A DNA stretch of 64,000 nucleotides from Anastatus disparis (GCA_017163975.1 JAFFSR010000353.1:1988501-2052500); one strand, 5' to 3'. Shown: positions 23,309 to 34,900, counted from the first letter of the stretch. Translations and numbers: made by a program. Notes: generated by a model not told the origin, from the sequence alone.

Positions 23309-23974
23309 ACTAGGAGAGTGTCACACCTCCGGATCACGGATTTTGCTCAAACTTTTGGATAAGTTTTCAGATGATAAAATATGGAAAAAACTAAAGTTAT
23401 AGTCATAAATACTCAATATTTCTCTAGTTACAGGCAATTAAAGAAAATCACTACAAAAGTTACTAGATTTTTAAACGCATATAGTTCTTTAGCGTCGATA
23501 GCTACAAGCTTGAAACTTTTTTTAAATTAAAGATGAGCTCAAATCCTTTCGAAATAGTAGTTACAGCATATCAAAATATTATTTTTCCCCAAAGTTAGAG
23601 CGTAATAAGGATTGGACCTAATTTCAGCTTCTATTATCAATTAATGTTTTTAAAAGAAAAATCAGGTCCAATGTTTATCATGCTCTAACTTTGGGAAAAA
23701 ATAATATTTTGACATGCTATAACTACTAATTCGAAAGGATTTGAGCCCAGCTTTCATTTAAAAACAGTTTCAAACTTGTAGCTATCAATGCTGAAGAACT
23801 ATATGCGTATAAAAATCTAGTAACTTTTTTAGTGATTTTCTTTAATTGCCTGTAACTAGGGAAATATTGAGTATTTATGACTATAACTTTAGCTTTTTCC
23901 ATATTTTATCATCTGAAAACTTATCCCGAAGTTTGAGCAAAATCCGTGATCCGGAGGTGTGACACTCTCCTAGT
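23309..23974. mobile_element. Near-perfect 666-bp palindrome (foldback transposon)
   Basis: ACTAGGAGAGTGTCACACCT and the whole left half are repeated inversely in the right half, which ends AGGTGTGACACTCTCCTAGT. The loop is near 23640 (AGCTTCTATTATCAATTAAT). The arms are about 320 bp and over 90% identical by eye. There is no coding capacity. The terminal ACTAGGAGAG also occurs alone at 56834. Confidence 0.85.
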
Positions 23975-26165
23975 CAGTACATAAATTAAGACAACCTATA
24001 TTAGCACATCTTCCAACGCGTCTTATCACAAAAAATATTTGGTATAGTACCAAATTTTTCCGTACTACAGAACTTAATTATCTTATACTAACGTATTACC
24101 GACATAATGCGCACTGCAGCGCTGTCAAGTGTGAAACTTTTATTTAATTAATACTCAATAACGTAAAAACCATTAAATTGTAAAACTATTTCTAACAGTT
24201 GATAAATATAATGTAAATCATATAATATATAACAATTTTGAATTACTAATAATTAATTTTAAACTCAAAAGCTAACTATTTTAAAACAAAGTATGACAGA
24301 TAAACATGTATCGTTCTATTCCTTAAATATCACGAATTAGAAAATTAATTATTAGTAATTTAAAAGTGTTATAGATTATATTAATAATTTTATATTTATC
24401 AATTTTTAATTTTAGTAACAGAAAAAGCCAAACCAAAAGAGGATAACAACCAAATTTTCTGGAAAATATTGCACTCGAATCGAGTAGGCGAAATGTCAGT
24501 TTTACTATCGAAAAAAAAGACACTAAGCATCGAAAATTTATGCTCTCGCTTAGTAATATAATAGTACCAACATTAGTCCTTAAAATTCAAGCTATGTACT
24601 CATTGCAATTATATCATCACTTTCATTTTAAATACCTCAGTACATAAATTAGATATACTAGATTTAGTACCTATTTCTACAGTTCCTTCCTTTCTCCGTT
24701 CAGTTGTTAGTTCTAGGAAACGTCAAATACTGTTTTCGATTATTTCATGGTTCGTGATTGCAACACGTAATCAAAAAGAATAAATTCCTATCATATTTTT
24801 CCATTGATTTAAATGCAATCTGGTAAAATAATTGTAACTTTAATTAATTTTCTTTTATAAAAATATAAAATTTTAATTCAGTACGAAACTTCAATATCAA
24901 AATTCATGAGTTTAATTATTTTCATTTTAAAATTGGCTTATTTATATATAATAATATAATATATGAAAATTCAACCAAGGAATGTTAGGTGCGAGGTAAA
25001 TTAAGCTAGTTACAATTAATCTATTATTATTTCATTTTGGGAGAGTGCGGCAGTGTTCCTATCTCGTACGAACAAATGTACTTTTGAATATGGATGTCTT
25101 GGGTTCGAATTCTGGCAAGGTACCTCTGACTTTTTTACAAAAAAAAAATTAGTTTATGTGTCATCTATATGATAAATGTGTAGAGAGTATTAACCATTTA
25201 CTAAAAAAAATCTTTTTATTTTAACATTAGATACAGCGGAAACTTTTGGAAAAATCGGAAAAGACTATCTTTTACTCTTTGGACCCTTCCATAAGGTAGT
25301 TAAAGTAAAACTTATGGCATCACTACATTCTGCAGAAAAAAATACACAAAAATATGTATAATTCAATGATAAGAAAATTGCAAATGGCTATTCAAACACC
25401 ATAGAAGAAAAGATAATACTTCCAAATGCTTCAAGCAGACCTCTTTTTCGTTTTCGATTTCTAGTGGATAGTATAAAAATATTTTTAACAAGTATATTAC
25501 ATATTTCCGACGTATTTTTTACCGTAGAATTTAAAAATGCTATCAAATCTATTAAAATTGGCTTTAGTGAGACGTAAGTGGCAAAAAACACTAAGAAACC
25601 GTTAAAAAAGGATTTTTTATTAAGATCATTTTTTCAAAACTTTTTACAAAATATCTTTTTTACACCTTCAAATGGCGAGTTTTTAAAGCAATTTTAAGAT
25701 TTTAGAAACTTTTTTGGGAAACTTTGTTAGGTTGTTCAGTCGAAAATTCAAGATAAGCATTTTTTTATAGGTATTTTGCAAAAAATGTGTAAAAATTTTT
25801 TCAGACTGGGTAATAATAATTAAAGTGTCAAAAACCAAAATTAATGAAAAAACACGTTTTTTGGAGGTGGGGAGGAGGGGGGTTCGATAACCTTATAATT
25901 CATTACTTAATATATGTCGACCATTCATCCAACCAAATTCCAAATTCCCGAAGGGTGTCAATTCGCCTATCTTATCCTATCATACTCTTTGTAAGGTACT
26001 TTGTTGAAACAAAATTAATAACAAGAAAAGATCGATACTAGAGTTAATATATTCTGATATGTTGAATTCTAACCAATACGATTTCTTGGTAAATATTTAA
26101 TTAATAACTGAATTTCTGTAATAATACGTTGACTTTTTTATAATTATAACGTTATGTGCAGAGTT
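23975..26165. other. AT-rich DNA; one tRNA-like remnant near 25.05-25.14 kb
   Basis: No gene is supported. The segment 24240-24320 resembles 21260-21450 (TATTTTAAA..., then GATRARCATGTATCRTT), so an old relative of that foldback interior may be present. At 25045-25140 there is a B-box-like GGGTTCGAATTCTGG followed by GGTACC and a T run, a tRNA-derived remnant. A T-rich, AT-rich background fills the rest. Confidence 0.4.
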
Positions 26166-26910
26166 ATGAATGAGGAAATGGTTTTTCATTTGAAATCACC
26201 AAGTAATTGAGAATACTCGCACCAGTTACCAGTTACATAGTAAGTAACTGGTAAATGGTCGGACCAGTTAGCAGTTACTGGGTGAGTAAATGAAAATGGT
26301 CAGACTATTTACCAATTTTTGGGTAAGTAACTGGAAATGATCAGACTATCTACCAGTTACTCACCGACTACCTGGTAAATGGTCCGACCATTTCCAGTTA
26401 CACACCCAGTAACTGCTAACTGGCCGAACCATTTCAAGTTACTCATCTAGTAACTGGTAAATGGTCCGACCATTTCAAGTTTCTTATCTAGTTAATAGAA
26501 AATGGTCCAATCATTTGCACTTACCCACCCAATAACTGCTGACTGATTGATTAGATTATCTACCAGTTTTCCATTCGGTAACTGCCAACTAATTGGCTCG
26601 GCCAGTTACCCAGCCCGTATCTGTTAACTGGTCCAACCACTTCCAGTTACTCACTCAGTAATTGGTAAATGATAACCATTTCCAGTTACTCACCCAGTAA
26701 CCGGAAAATGGTCCGACCATTCACCAGTTACGCACCCGGTAAAACACAATTAGTTTAATCAGTCATTAATTACGTACACTAACGTCAGCGTTGTAAATAA
26801 GGAAATGGTTTTTCATTTGAAATAGTCAAGCAATTGAGAATACTTGCACTAGATACAACTTACAGAGTAAGTAACTAATAAATGGTCTGATCAGTTACCA
26901 GTTAGAGTGC
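26166..26910. repeat. ~40-bp tandem repeat flanked by direct repeats
   Basis: A core of about fourteen diverged units (CCAGTTACTCACCCAGTAAC, then TGGTAAATGGTCCGACCATT) runs from about 26215 to 26745. Each unit is internally near-palindromic because of TGGTCCGACCA and GTTACT...AGTAAC. The core is bracketed by a ~100-bp direct repeat (GGAAATGGTTTTTCATTTGA at 26174 and again at 26801, offset 627 bp). No ORF. Confidence 0.85.
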
Positions 26911-27068
26911 AAGTAACTGGTAAATAGGACGACCAAAAAACATACGCAGAAAAATATTTATAAAGGTGTCATTTTCGACTATAAAGTTATATACCATGAA
27001 GTGCAGTTTTTTAATCGATACCAAAGTTTAAGTACATATTCTACTCTAAGAACCCAATAATTCAAGCC

Positions 27069-27466
27069 TTAAGAAGACGCTGTATCTCTCTATCCTTTAC
27101 TAATTGAAAAATGTAATTTTTTGGAAAATCTAGTGATTATTGATAGAAATTAAGACTTGTCCGCTACTTGTTTAATAAAAATAAATATTTTCTCTGATGA
27201 GGACCAATTAATTTTGTTACATTTTTTTCAAGTAAAGTTTGACATACTTAAAAAATCCTAAGTTAGGCTAGGGAATACGTTATTTAAATATGTCAAACTT
27301 TACTTGAAAAAAAAGCAACAAAATTAATTGGTCCTCATCAGAGAAAATATTCATTTTTACTAAACAAGTAGCGGACAAGTCTTAATTTCTATCAATAATC
27401 ACTAGATTTTCCAAAAAATTACATTTTTCAATTAGAAAAGGATAGAGAGATACAGCGTCCCCTTAA
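27069..27466. mobile_element. TTAA-ended foldback element, copy 1 (398 bp)
   Basis: TTAAGAAGACGCTGTATCTC at the left is matched inversely by GAGATACAGCGTCCCCTTAA at the right. The arms are about 190 bp and almost identical, with a short loop near 27270. The terminus continues TCTATCCTTTACTAATTG, which aligns with the TCCTTGTCTAATT terminus shared by the elements at 46981, 57789, 43487 and 50462. Ends in TTAA suggest TTAA target use, as in piggyBac-type elements; I infer this. Confidence 0.8.
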
Positions 27467-28057
27467 TTTAAGTGTATGTTACCCAGAAACTTGTATTATG
27501 GACTTTTGAATTGTTATGAAATCGAGTTCTCAAAATTAAAAAGTATCTGAAAATTGACCATAAATTAATACCTTTTTACAAACTAAAAATGAAATTGTAG
27601 GTCTTTTATTGCAAATTTAAATAAATTAAGAAAGTGCCATATCATTGATGAAATAAAAAAAATAATTGAAAAAATTGATGAAAATTGTTACAATTAGAAC
27701 GCTATAAGTCGCGAATCGTAAATATTTGCTGTCAAATAAATACATTTAATACTTATAAATATAGAAATTAATTAAAAATATTTTTTATAAATTTCAACTA
27801 AAAGAAATAAAATTTATTTTGTTCTTTTCGTTGAGGCTCCTGCTTGATTCAACGCTTAAGAGTTTAAGAATCACCTTGAACGCTAGCATCCAGAATGTGA
27901 TGCACTTTCATGCTCTTGTACTTTGATTTTGAAGCGGAGCTTTCATACGGACGTTCTGGGTGCTCGCCGCGCGGCCATTCTATCCGTGCCAAGCGTCAGA
28001 TTTTAAAAGCGTTACACGATATATATAGATATACAGAGTGGTAGTTGCGGCGCGCGT
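27467..28057. other. AT-rich DNA, GC-richer toward the right; no gene seen
   Basis: AT-rich to about 27830, then mixed composition with CG-containing sequence leading to the foldback at 28058. Nothing can be named. Confidence 0.4.
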
Positions 28058-28378
28058 GTATTAGGCAGTTTGCTATGCAAGCTCGAAGCAGGTGGCGTTC
28101 TGAGCTCTAGCGTTGTCATGGCGGTCACACTACGACAATCTTGCTATGTTAACATGTATAAGTGTATTCATGAGTCTATCCGTGTGTATTCAATGACGTC
28201 ACATTTGAAAGTAGTAGGGGAAGCCCCTTCCCTAATAGCAGAGCGTTGCGCGTCGTTGCACGCACACAACTACACGTATATGCTCATCCATGCACACATA
28301 CGTGGAGTGTGCCGCCATGACAGCGCTAGAGCTCAGAACGCCACCTACTCTGAGCTTGCATAGCAAACTGCCTAATAC
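28058..28378. mobile_element. Foldback element with ~85-bp arms (321 bp)
   Basis: GTATTAGGCAGTTTGCTATG, then GAGCTCTAGCG and GTCATGGCGG at the left, are matched inversely at the right (CCGCCATGACAGCGCTAGAG, then CATAGCAAACTGCCTAATAC). The GC-richer interior contains a frame of 97 codons that simply reads across both arms, so I do not call it a gene. Confidence 0.8.
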
Positions 28379-28992
28379 ATATCGTGACAGTACGTGCACA
28401 CTGCCTCTCATCCCTACCTCTCCCTAACTCAGTGTGCGTGGCCTTCTGTCTCTCTCTCACTTATATCAGTCATCGCTTTCTATCTCTTTCTCTTATATCC
28501 GTTGCGATGTGCTGTTTCGTTTATCCCACTTTCTGTCGATTGTTAATAAATCGTGTAAATTTTAATTCTATAAGAATAGAATTGAAAACTTTTTCATCAT
28601 ATTTTAGTTACCATCGACCAATATTTACTTTGGTACAATATAAAAATAAGAATAGTGATGTAAAAATTACTGAATGTACTTCTGATGAACATACAAATTT
28701 ATGAATGATTCTATTATTGTATGTTAAAACTTTGTACATAAAACTAATTAATAAATCTTATCATACAAAAATTAGAGTATTCAAATTATTTTAACATTTT
28801 TACCACTTGAAGGACATAAAAAAACAACAGTGCCGTCTAGGGACGCCCGAAAGAAGCGAAGCTTTGTAAAAAGCGTAGGAACTAAGCGTTAAAAAAAAAT
28901 AATGAAAAAAATACGTGAGGAAAAAAAATTAAAACTTGAGAAAAAATAAAAAAAATAAATATTTTGGGAAATAAAAAAAATACATTCAAAAT
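28379..28992. other. No gene seen; contains a short block shared with 62.9 kb
   Basis: At 28811-28850 there is GACATAAAA, CAACAGTGCCGTCTAGGGAC and GCC. A nearly identical block follows the LTR at 62890. The 106-codon frame at 28384-28704 has no recognisable domain and lies in low-complexity T/C-rich DNA. Confidence 0.45.
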
Positions 28993-28993
28993 A

Positions 28994-29097
28994 AAATACA
29001 CGCCCAAAAACGCAAGGCTACAGCGGAGCTCTCTTCACGATGAGAAGGAGAAAAAAAGAGAGCTCCGCTGTAGCCTGGCGTTTTTGGGCGTGTATTT
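28994..29097. repeat. 104-bp hairpin
   Basis: AATACACGCCCAAAAACGC, AAGGCTACAGCGGAGCTCTC and the inverse GAGAGCTCCGCTGTAGCCTG, GCGTTTTTGGGCGTGTATT pair over about 42 bp around a ~20-base loop. Pairing is nearly perfect. Confidence 0.85.
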
Positions 29098-29687
29098 TTT
29101 TTTATTCACCTAGTGAGTGAAAATTGAGAAGATCATAACGAAAACGAATGGCCACATGATAAAAATGTATGAAATTTATGTATAATTAGAAGTTATATTT
29201 GTTAAAAATATTAATATATTATGATTTTAATACGTTATGCAGTAAAACATAATTGATAAATATAATTTTTTTAATAATACTAAAGTATCCTTTAGTAGGG
29301 TATTTTTTATTTAGGGGATCTCTCTCCATCTGTAAGTAGTTAAACACGCTTTATTTTTCGCTCTTCTTATTTTTGTTCTGGTGCTGCATTTTTGTGCCCT
29401 AGGGCGTTTTTCTTACAGACTCTTGCACGCTCAATTTGCAAGGAACCGTCTCAGCTATAAATCATCAGTTTTTTCAGCGGTCCTTGCATTTTATCTTGTA
29501 TTTTACATCAGAGGGCTGTTCCTTGGAGGTTGGAATTGTCGCAGTTTTGAGGTTAGTTTGGAGGCAATTTTGCATCTGCAGGCAGAGATCCTGGTGGCTA
29601 ATTTTTCCGACCGATAAAATAGAAGTCTACCTTACCCTATAAGGAGGTCAGTTGTAGTTACTGTAGTGTACACTAGAGGTCGGAGTA

Positions 29688-31451
29688 ATGGACAGTTGTG
29701 CGATTTGCAAGCTATCCACCAATGATAAATGGGGCATGGCAAAGCTCCATTTGTGTTTCACGTGCCGGCAGCGTCGTCATGCGAAATGCATGACTCGTTC
29801 AAAAATGGAAAATGGCACAAAGTATGAATGTAAAAGGTGCATTGAAAAAATAAAAAATAATTCAACATCATCAGCCAGTGGTAGCATCAAGGTCAATGGA
29901 GTTTCGCAGATCGCACGCAAAGCTGTTTCCAATCAGCCCATCAGTGCCTCAACACCTTCACGAACTGACTCGAAAGTGACACCTGTCAACACCGCTCAGA
30001 AGCAGCCTGAAAGAGTGAAAACTACTTTGTCATCGCAAACTTCAACCATCAACAACAACAGCGGTGCCACGGCGGATGGAGGGAGAAGTAGTTTAAGTAT
30101 ACATTTATCTGATAAGCAATTAGGAGGTGGCGCTGCGCACGCTGCCCCGAATAATAATAATAGTAATAATCTTAAGAAAAATAATTTTGATGTGGTCCGA
30201 GGTGACTTAGATTCTTCCTCATTGCAGGCAGCTGTATCTGCTCTAGAGGGCGCACTATCTGGTAGGCTTGATAAATTATTTAATTCTTTTGATCGACTTT
30301 TAACTTTTGAAAGCCAAGTCCAAAATTTTGACAAGGGCCTGCGGGATATTGTGTCCAAAATTGAAAAACAAAATGTATTTATTAAAAATTTAGAAACTGG
30401 GCAGATGCAGCTGTTAGAGGAAAATCGCAAACTTAAGGAAATAATAGTCACTTCGGAAAGGAATTTCCTGTCTGCTCTAAACAATATAACTGAAACGTAT
30501 AATAAAATCATAAGTAATAAATTTGATAACATTCAAACTTTTCTTAACAACGAGTTTCACGGAGTGGACAGGGGTTTCTTCAACCTTACAACCGGGGTAG
30601 CTGGCGTAGCGCAGGCCGTTGCGGATCTCACGGGAATAAATGAGCATACATTACACGCATCTGAATCTGTGGAAATAACACAAGCACCACATACACATAA
30701 TATAATTAGTGAGGAGGCACCTCGTCAAGTTGAGACGGAGTGTGGTTCTGGGAGTGGTACATTGGTGATCTCTGGCGGATTTGACTGCTCAGCAGTCAAT
30801 GTTGGGCCGGATGATTACACCTGTGCCGTTCTTGGTACCATTCTCCTGACAATCAAGCGTACGAATATAATTTCTGTTAAGAAAATTGCTAAACATGACA
30901 ATGTAAACGAGGTGCCTACAGAGCGTGAGATCAGTGGCGGCCCGAGGGGTTCATTCTCATTGCTGGTTAGACTTTCTGAGGAGGACCTGGTGCAAAAGGT
31001 GATTGAAGCTAAACGACAATTCACAGGTTATTCGACGGCGGATCTTAATCCCTCCCTCCTTAGCAGTCTTTCTTCCATCAAACACCACAGCTTGATATTT
31101 ATTAATAAATTTTTGCCTAGAGAGAAATATGCTAATTTTAAAAAATTGAAAAAGTATGCCAAAGAAAAAGGCTTTAAATTTCTTTGGCACAGACATGGCA
31201 GATTTCTGGTGAGGAGGGAGAGAGGGAGAGAGCACACAACTTTTTTTAATGAAAATGACTTAGATAATTTATTGATAGATAGCAAGAAACTAGATCACGG
31301 TGTAAATGCAAATAAAGACAATTCTGAAATTCTATCGAATATTAAGTGCAATAATAATAAATGTGATACTAATACTACTAAAGCCTCTGATCATCAACGA
31401 AATATACTGGCGAATAATAGAGTAACGTCAAGTGTGGCCTCTCCCCAATGA
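29688..31451 (+). CDS. CR1-like retrotransposon ORF1 protein (zinc finger + coiled coil + FP-like domain)
   Basis: A 587-residue RNA-binding/chaperone-type ORF1 protein of a LINE element. Residues 4-51 contain C4, C7, C23, C26, H31, C34, C48 and C51, an arrangement like a PHD or related C4HC3 zinc finger. Residues ~60-165 are low-complexity, rich in S, T, N and Q. Residues ~180-290 are heptad-like and probably coiled coil. Residues ~420-520 (SLLVRLSEEDLVQKVIEAKR to KFLWHRHGRFLVRR) resemble the baculovirus FP-protein-like domain found in CR1-group ORF1s. The ATG at 29688 has A at -3 and G at +4, a favourable context. The frame ends at a TGA at 31449-31451, and ORF2 follows in the same frame. 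This is inferred to bind element RNA in ribonucleoprotein particles. Confidence 0.9.
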   Translation: MDSCAICKLSTNDKWGMAKLHLCFTCRQRRHAKCMTRSKMENGTKYECKRCIEKIKNNSTSSASGSIKVNGVSQIARKAVSNQPISASTPSRTDSKVTPVNTAQKQPERVKTTLSSQTSTINNNSGATADGGRSSLSIHLSDKQLGGGAAHAAPNNNNSNNLKKNNFDVVRGDLDSSSLQAAVSALEGALSGRLDKLFNSFDRLLTFESQVQNFDKGLRDIVSKIEKQNVFIKNLETGQMQLLEENRKLKEIIVTSERNFLSALNNITETYNKIISNKFDNIQTFLNNEFHGVDRGFFNLTTGVAGVAQAVADLTGINEHTLHASESVEITQAPHTHNIISEEAPRQVETECGSGSGTLVISGGFDCSAVNVGPDDYTCAVLGTILLTIKRTNIISVKKIAKHDNVNEVPTEREISGGPRGSFSLLVRLSEEDLVQKVIEAKRQFTGYSTADLNPSLLSSLSSIKHHSLIFINKFLPREKYANFKKLKKYAKEKGFKFLWHRHGRFLVRRERGREHTTFFNENDLDNLLIDSKKLDHGVNANKDNSEILSNIKCNNNKCDTNTTKASDHQRNILANNRVTSSVASPQ

Positions 31452-34315
31452 CTGCGCCTGGCCTCCTCGGGGGGTCGTACAGGGAGGAGGGGTGAACTGC
31501 GAGCATGCTTTCTGAATGTGACCTCTTTGAGGGCTCACATTGGGCAGGTACGTGAATTTCTGAGTGATGGTCCCTCTTACGACATATTTGGAGTGGCTGA
31601 GACCTGGCTGGGTCCATCTGTTTCGGATGACGTCATTCGGGTCAAGGGGTATAAAGTATTCAGACAGGACAGAAACTTGCGTGGTGGAGGAGTTGCCTTG
31701 TATATTAAAGATAATTTAAAGTGCACTATTTTGGCTACTTCGGATACTCAAACTAATCATAGTGAAGGTAAACCGGAGGTACCTGAATATATTTTTTGTT
31801 CCGTGCAATTGGGCAGCTCCGAAGCTGTGCTAGTTTCTGTTATTTATCGACCTCCTGCAATTTCCTTTTTTAGAAATACTGATTTTTTGGATAACTTAAA
31901 AAATTTTGCCTCTGAATACTCTCATAAAATCATAATGGGAGACCTGAATGCCGATCTCCTGCGTGAGAGCAGTGATGCCAAATTTATTAATAAATTATTG
32001 GCTGAGCTTTCGTTACAGTTGGTTCAGCACGGTGCCACGCATCATACTCCGACGTCTCACACGTGGATTGACCTGATTCTTGTGGACGATAATGACACAG
32101 TACTTGACGCACGCAACTTACCGGCGAATTTTCACAGTCGGCACAATTTAATTGATGTATGCATTTCTTGTAATTTTATGAAGATATATGAAAAGATAAT
32201 TAAGTATAGGAATTATAAAGATATCTGTCCAAACTTATTGGTGCAGAGTTTGGCCGGCTGTGATTGGACGCCATTTACAGTTGGTACAGTTGACCCGGTA
32301 TCTGCGCTTGGCTGCCTCTGCGACAACCTTACGGCAGCAATACAAAATCTGGCGCCACTAAAATCACTTAAAATTGGTAAAGATAAATTTCCTTGGATAG
32401 ATAAAGAGTTGTCGCAGATGCGGCACAAGAGAGATGCCACGTATCGTAGGTTTAAACGGACGAAGGAGGAGCGTTATCTCTCCGAGTTCTTGAAACTGCG
32501 TAAAACTATAGACGAACAGACAGAACATGCTAAGACAAATTATTATCATAATAGACTGTTTGATGCTCTTGCTAGAGGTAATGTCTGGAAGGAGTTAAAA
32601 GACCTGGGACTCCTCTCCGGACCTCAAGGGGACTTGAATGGATTCACTCCTGATGAGCTTAATGCACATTTTGCGGGAGTGTCAGTCTCGCCACACGATG
32701 ATACTGCGGAACGTAAGAAGATTCTTTCGGAGTGTAGTGAAAGTGGCTTTGCCTTCAAGCCAATTAATATTAATGATGTAATCCTTGCGATTTCGCATTT
32801 TTCATCACAGGCTTGTGGCGAGGATGGCATTCCGCAGAGTGTGATACTTAAAGCACTACCGTTTATTGGAGAGCATCTTGTGACTCTTTTCAATTCCTCT
32901 TTTGCGCGGGGGATCTTCCCTTGCCTTTGGAAGCGTGCACGCATTGTGCCTTTAAAGAAGTGTCCTGCACCTAAGATGCCTAAAGATTTTAGGCCAATAG
33001 CAATATTATGTTTTCTTTCAAAGGTTCTGGAGAAGATTGCCCATGACCAACTGCAAGAGTACATTACGACACACAAAATACTTGACTCTTTGCAGACTGG
33101 CTTCAGAAAGCACCATTCTACGCAGACCGCCATACTTAAACTTACAGACGACATAAGATCAGGTCTTGACAAGAAACTTGCCACGTTACTACTTCCATTT
33201 GACTTTAGTAAGGCTTTCGACATGATCTGCCCCTCCAAATTGCTTATGAGGCTTAGATCGATGGGGCTTTCCAGGGCTGCACTTGAATGGATTAGCTCCT
33301 ATTTATCAGGTAGGAAACAAATGGTTTCTACACACTTAAAGAGGATTCAGATTGGCTAACAACCAATCTAGGAGTTCCACAGGGTTCAGTGCTGGGGCCT
33401 CTGTTGTTTTGCCTTTACATTAATAACATACGTGACACACTCGACCTCTGTTTCGTCGAGCACATATTATATGCTGATGACCTCCAAATCTATACTCAGG
33501 TCCCTTATGAACATGTGAATGAAGGTATTCGTATTTTGCGGAGGGCGGCCAGGGCGGTGTCGGGGTGGGCTGTCGATGCTTCTCTCACATTAAATGCAAG
33601 CAAAACTAAAGCAATCGTTTTTGGCAGTAGTCGATTTATTAATGACTTCTATACTGGTGAGTCAAGAACGATTGAGCTTGAGGGTGGTGTCGACATATCT
33701 TTCTCTGATACCGTTGTGAGCCTTGGTGCTGTGCTTGACGCTAGGTTGTCATGGGAGCCGCACATTAATATGGTGACTAAAAAATTTAATAGGGTAATGT
33801 ATAGTTTGCGGTTTTTCCGTCGGTACACCACTGAGGCCCTGCGTAAACAACTCGCAGCCACCTTGTTGTTTCCGCACCTCGACTACTGCTCAGTAGTTTT
33901 GCTCGATGCTTCGCAGGGGTTGAGAAGACGTTTACAAAGACTACAAAATTCATGTGTGAGATATGTAATGGGTGTGAGAATGGGCGATCATATCTCTCCT
34001 TATAGAGCTGCTCTTGGTTGGCTGCGTACTGATTCAAGGAGACAGTATTTTATGGCTGTACTTATGTACAAAATCGTGCGCATGAATACTCCAGAGTATC
34101 TAGTGAGTCTCTTTACTAGATATGTACCTAGGGTAGCCACTAGGGGAGAGATTAAGGACTTCGCGGTGCCCTTCATGCGTACTGAGACTGGAAGAAATTC
34201 CTTTCAAGTTCAAGGTGCGCATTTTTGGAACTCCCTGCCTGCCGATATAAAAAATCTTCCATCGCTCGGCAGGTTCAAATCGGCTTTGAGGAGGTACTTA
34301 CTCGACCTCGAGTGA
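31452..34315 (+). pseudogene. CR1-like ORF2: APE endonuclease-reverse transcriptase, one frameshift
   Basis: The frame opens directly after the ORF1 TGA, in the same frame. ELRACFLNVTSLRAHIGQV starts the endonuclease, followed by AETWL, GGGVALYIK, VIYRPPA, GDLNADLL, TWIDLILVDD and SRHNLID, the APE-type motif series. The reverse transcriptase has DFRPIAILCFLSKVLEKI, QTGFRKHHSTQTAI, FDFSKAFDMI, PQGSVLGPLLFCLYINNI and YADDLQIY (catalytic DD near 33477). A single-base loss near 33341 (TTAAAGAGG where the older copy has TTAAATGAGG) shifts the frame, and it resumes as 33343-34315. No in-frame ATG precedes the endonuclease domain; the first, at about 31936, falls inside it. About 955 codons, a normal length for the group. 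It would nick DNA and reverse-transcribe element RNA if intact. Confidence 0.9.
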
Positions 34316-34900
34316 TCTTAATTTTAAGTATTTTAATTTTATGTTAATTTATTTTGTTTTGTCTTATATATAGATTTAAGGTGTGAATGTATTTATTAGC
34401 GCGAATGATGGTTGGATGAATGCAGAAAGAATGAGTGATTCTGTTTCTTTTTATTAATAGTTATGACATCTTCGGTATCAAGTTTTTATTCTTTGAATTT
34501 TATTATTATATTATTTTTTATTATTTATTGTTGCATTGTTTTGTTCAATTTTATTTTTATTTGATGTCATGACTATGCTTTATGCTTTATCTTTTAAATT
34601 GTGTTATTTGATTTTAATTTGATTTTAATTTCATGACTGATAGAAATTTAAGACTGTTTTCATTGTAATTTATGTTTTCATGCTTTCTGCGTGTATTTAG
34701 AGTAGTCTGTGATATCGCTTTTACATAGTGACTTACTGATACAGTATTATATATTAATTTTAATATTTGACTGTGATATCTTATCATATTATGTGCAATA
34801 CTTTATACAGAATTATTATTTATTGCTTGATGTATTACATACCTTTTTGTACTCTTTTACAAAATAAATTGATATCTATCTATCTATCTATCTATCTATC
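34316..34900 (+). repeat. 3' UTR and (TATC)n tail of CR1-like element
   Basis: AT-rich 3' UTR with blocks shared with the older copy (ATAGATTTAAGG, GACTGATAGA, CTGTGATATC). It ends in about seven TATC units at 34872-34900. A 3' tail of short tandem repeats marks the retrotransposition end. Confidence 0.85.

Larger units (their letters stand above)
29300..34900 (+). mobile_element. CR1/Jockey-group non-LTR retrotransposon, near full length
   Basis: The order is 5' UTR (start near 29300, uncertain), ORF1 with a zinc finger, ORF2 with an APE-type endonuclease and reverse transcriptase, a 570-bp AT-rich 3' UTR, and a (TATC)n tail at 34872-34900. This is the organisation of CR1/Jockey-group LINEs, in which short microsatellite tails are common. 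ORF1 is intact and ORF2 carries one frameshift, so the copy is young. A truncated older sister lies at 16911-21193. The exact clade (CR1, Kiri, Daphne or a relative) needs a phylogeny. Confidence 0.9.

Noticed and set aside
23309..23974. CACTA (EnSpm) element because the left flank reads CACTAGG
   Set aside because: The right end reads CCTAGTC, so the leading C is flank and not part of the inverted terminus; no EnSpm protein is present.
28070..28363. 97-codon ORF
   Set aside because: It spans both arms of a foldback, so the open frame is a by-product of the palindrome.
29996..30532. 178-codon minus-strand ORF
   Set aside because: It is antisense to the well-supported ORF1 of the CR1-like element; the same holds for the minus-strand frames within 31.0-34.0 kb.
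31448..31500. ATGA start-stop overlap as the ORF2 start
   Set aside because: The ATG at 31448 opens a different frame that ends after 15 codons, so it cannot produce ORF2 without a shift.
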